Positions 56,869 through 56,972 of a DNA stretch of 56,972 nt are shown here, one piece after another (positions within the stretch are counted from its first letter, which is position 1; the number at the start of each line of letters is the position of its first letter). A program made the translations under genes and the position numbers. The stretch is taken from positions 1 through 56,972 of the forward strand of contig JARBJD010000412.1 of assembly GCA_033064195.1 (NCBI GenBank). The letters are read 5' to 3'. The notes beneath the pieces were generated by a model. It was not told the DNA's origin. It did no database searches and worked only from the letters and a program-made list of their open reading frames with translations. The DNA comes from Blattamonas nauphoetae. Taxonomy: Eukaryota > Preaxostyla > Oxymonadida.

Positions 56869-56972
56869 GTGTGTCCTCGCTCTCCGTCTTCTTCTTCCTC
56901 CATCCCCTCTCTTGTCTCTCTTCATCCTCTTCTTCTTCCTTTCTTCTATCTCCTTCTCCTCCTCCCTTCACC

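Overview
The window is eukaryotic nuclear DNA from a protist. About 20 kb on the right (roughly 37.2-57.0 kb) is a compact run of host genes with many short GT-AG introns, and the standard genetic code fits throughout. Short introns, gene density and a heavy load of Polinton-like, DIRS-like and DNA transposons would suit an excavate such as an oxymonad, but that placement is inference; nothing in the window names the organism.

Layout. (1) 1-11.1 kb: a Polinton/Maverick-like element with an A32-type ATPase, two small ORFs, a 1554-residue family B DNA polymerase, a retroviral-type integrase and a primase-helicase. It is AT-rich, its long genes are open, and it runs off the left edge. (2) 11.1-12.5 kb: direct and inverted copies of a GGTCCACAAGTCCACA-type repeat; 12.5-12.96 kb is simple CAACAATGCCAC-like sequence. 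(3) 13.0-16.8 kb: a GC-richer DIRS-like (tyrosine recombinase) retroelement fossil with complex repeats at its 3' end. (4) 16.8-36 kb: a transposon graveyard. It holds Tc1/mariner, two further mariner, pogo-like, Merlin/ISXO2-like and hAT-like fragments, an unassigned DDE-like transposase, an OTU-domain ORF, a second DIRS-like remnant, and several MITE families, some nested in each other. (5) 37.3-57 kb: host genes for a MARK/AMPK-related kinase (14 exons), a coiled-coil protein, TMEM120, a giant helical-repeat-like protein of about 3000 residues, a SET/NAP-family histone chaperone and a two-alpha-repeat cation/Ca2+ exchanger cut by the right edge.

The most interesting points are an 858-bp insertion (54880-55737) in a coding exon of the exchanger, and unusually short introns. 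The insertion has terminal inverted repeats and an ACTT target duplication, and its right repeat could supply an in-frame splice acceptor. The introns include 32, 36, 43 and 50 nt, together with one GC-AG intron. Also notable is the gene mix of the Polinton-like element: integrase plus PolB carrying an HNH-like Cys cluster, plus a separate AEP-SF3 primase-helicase.
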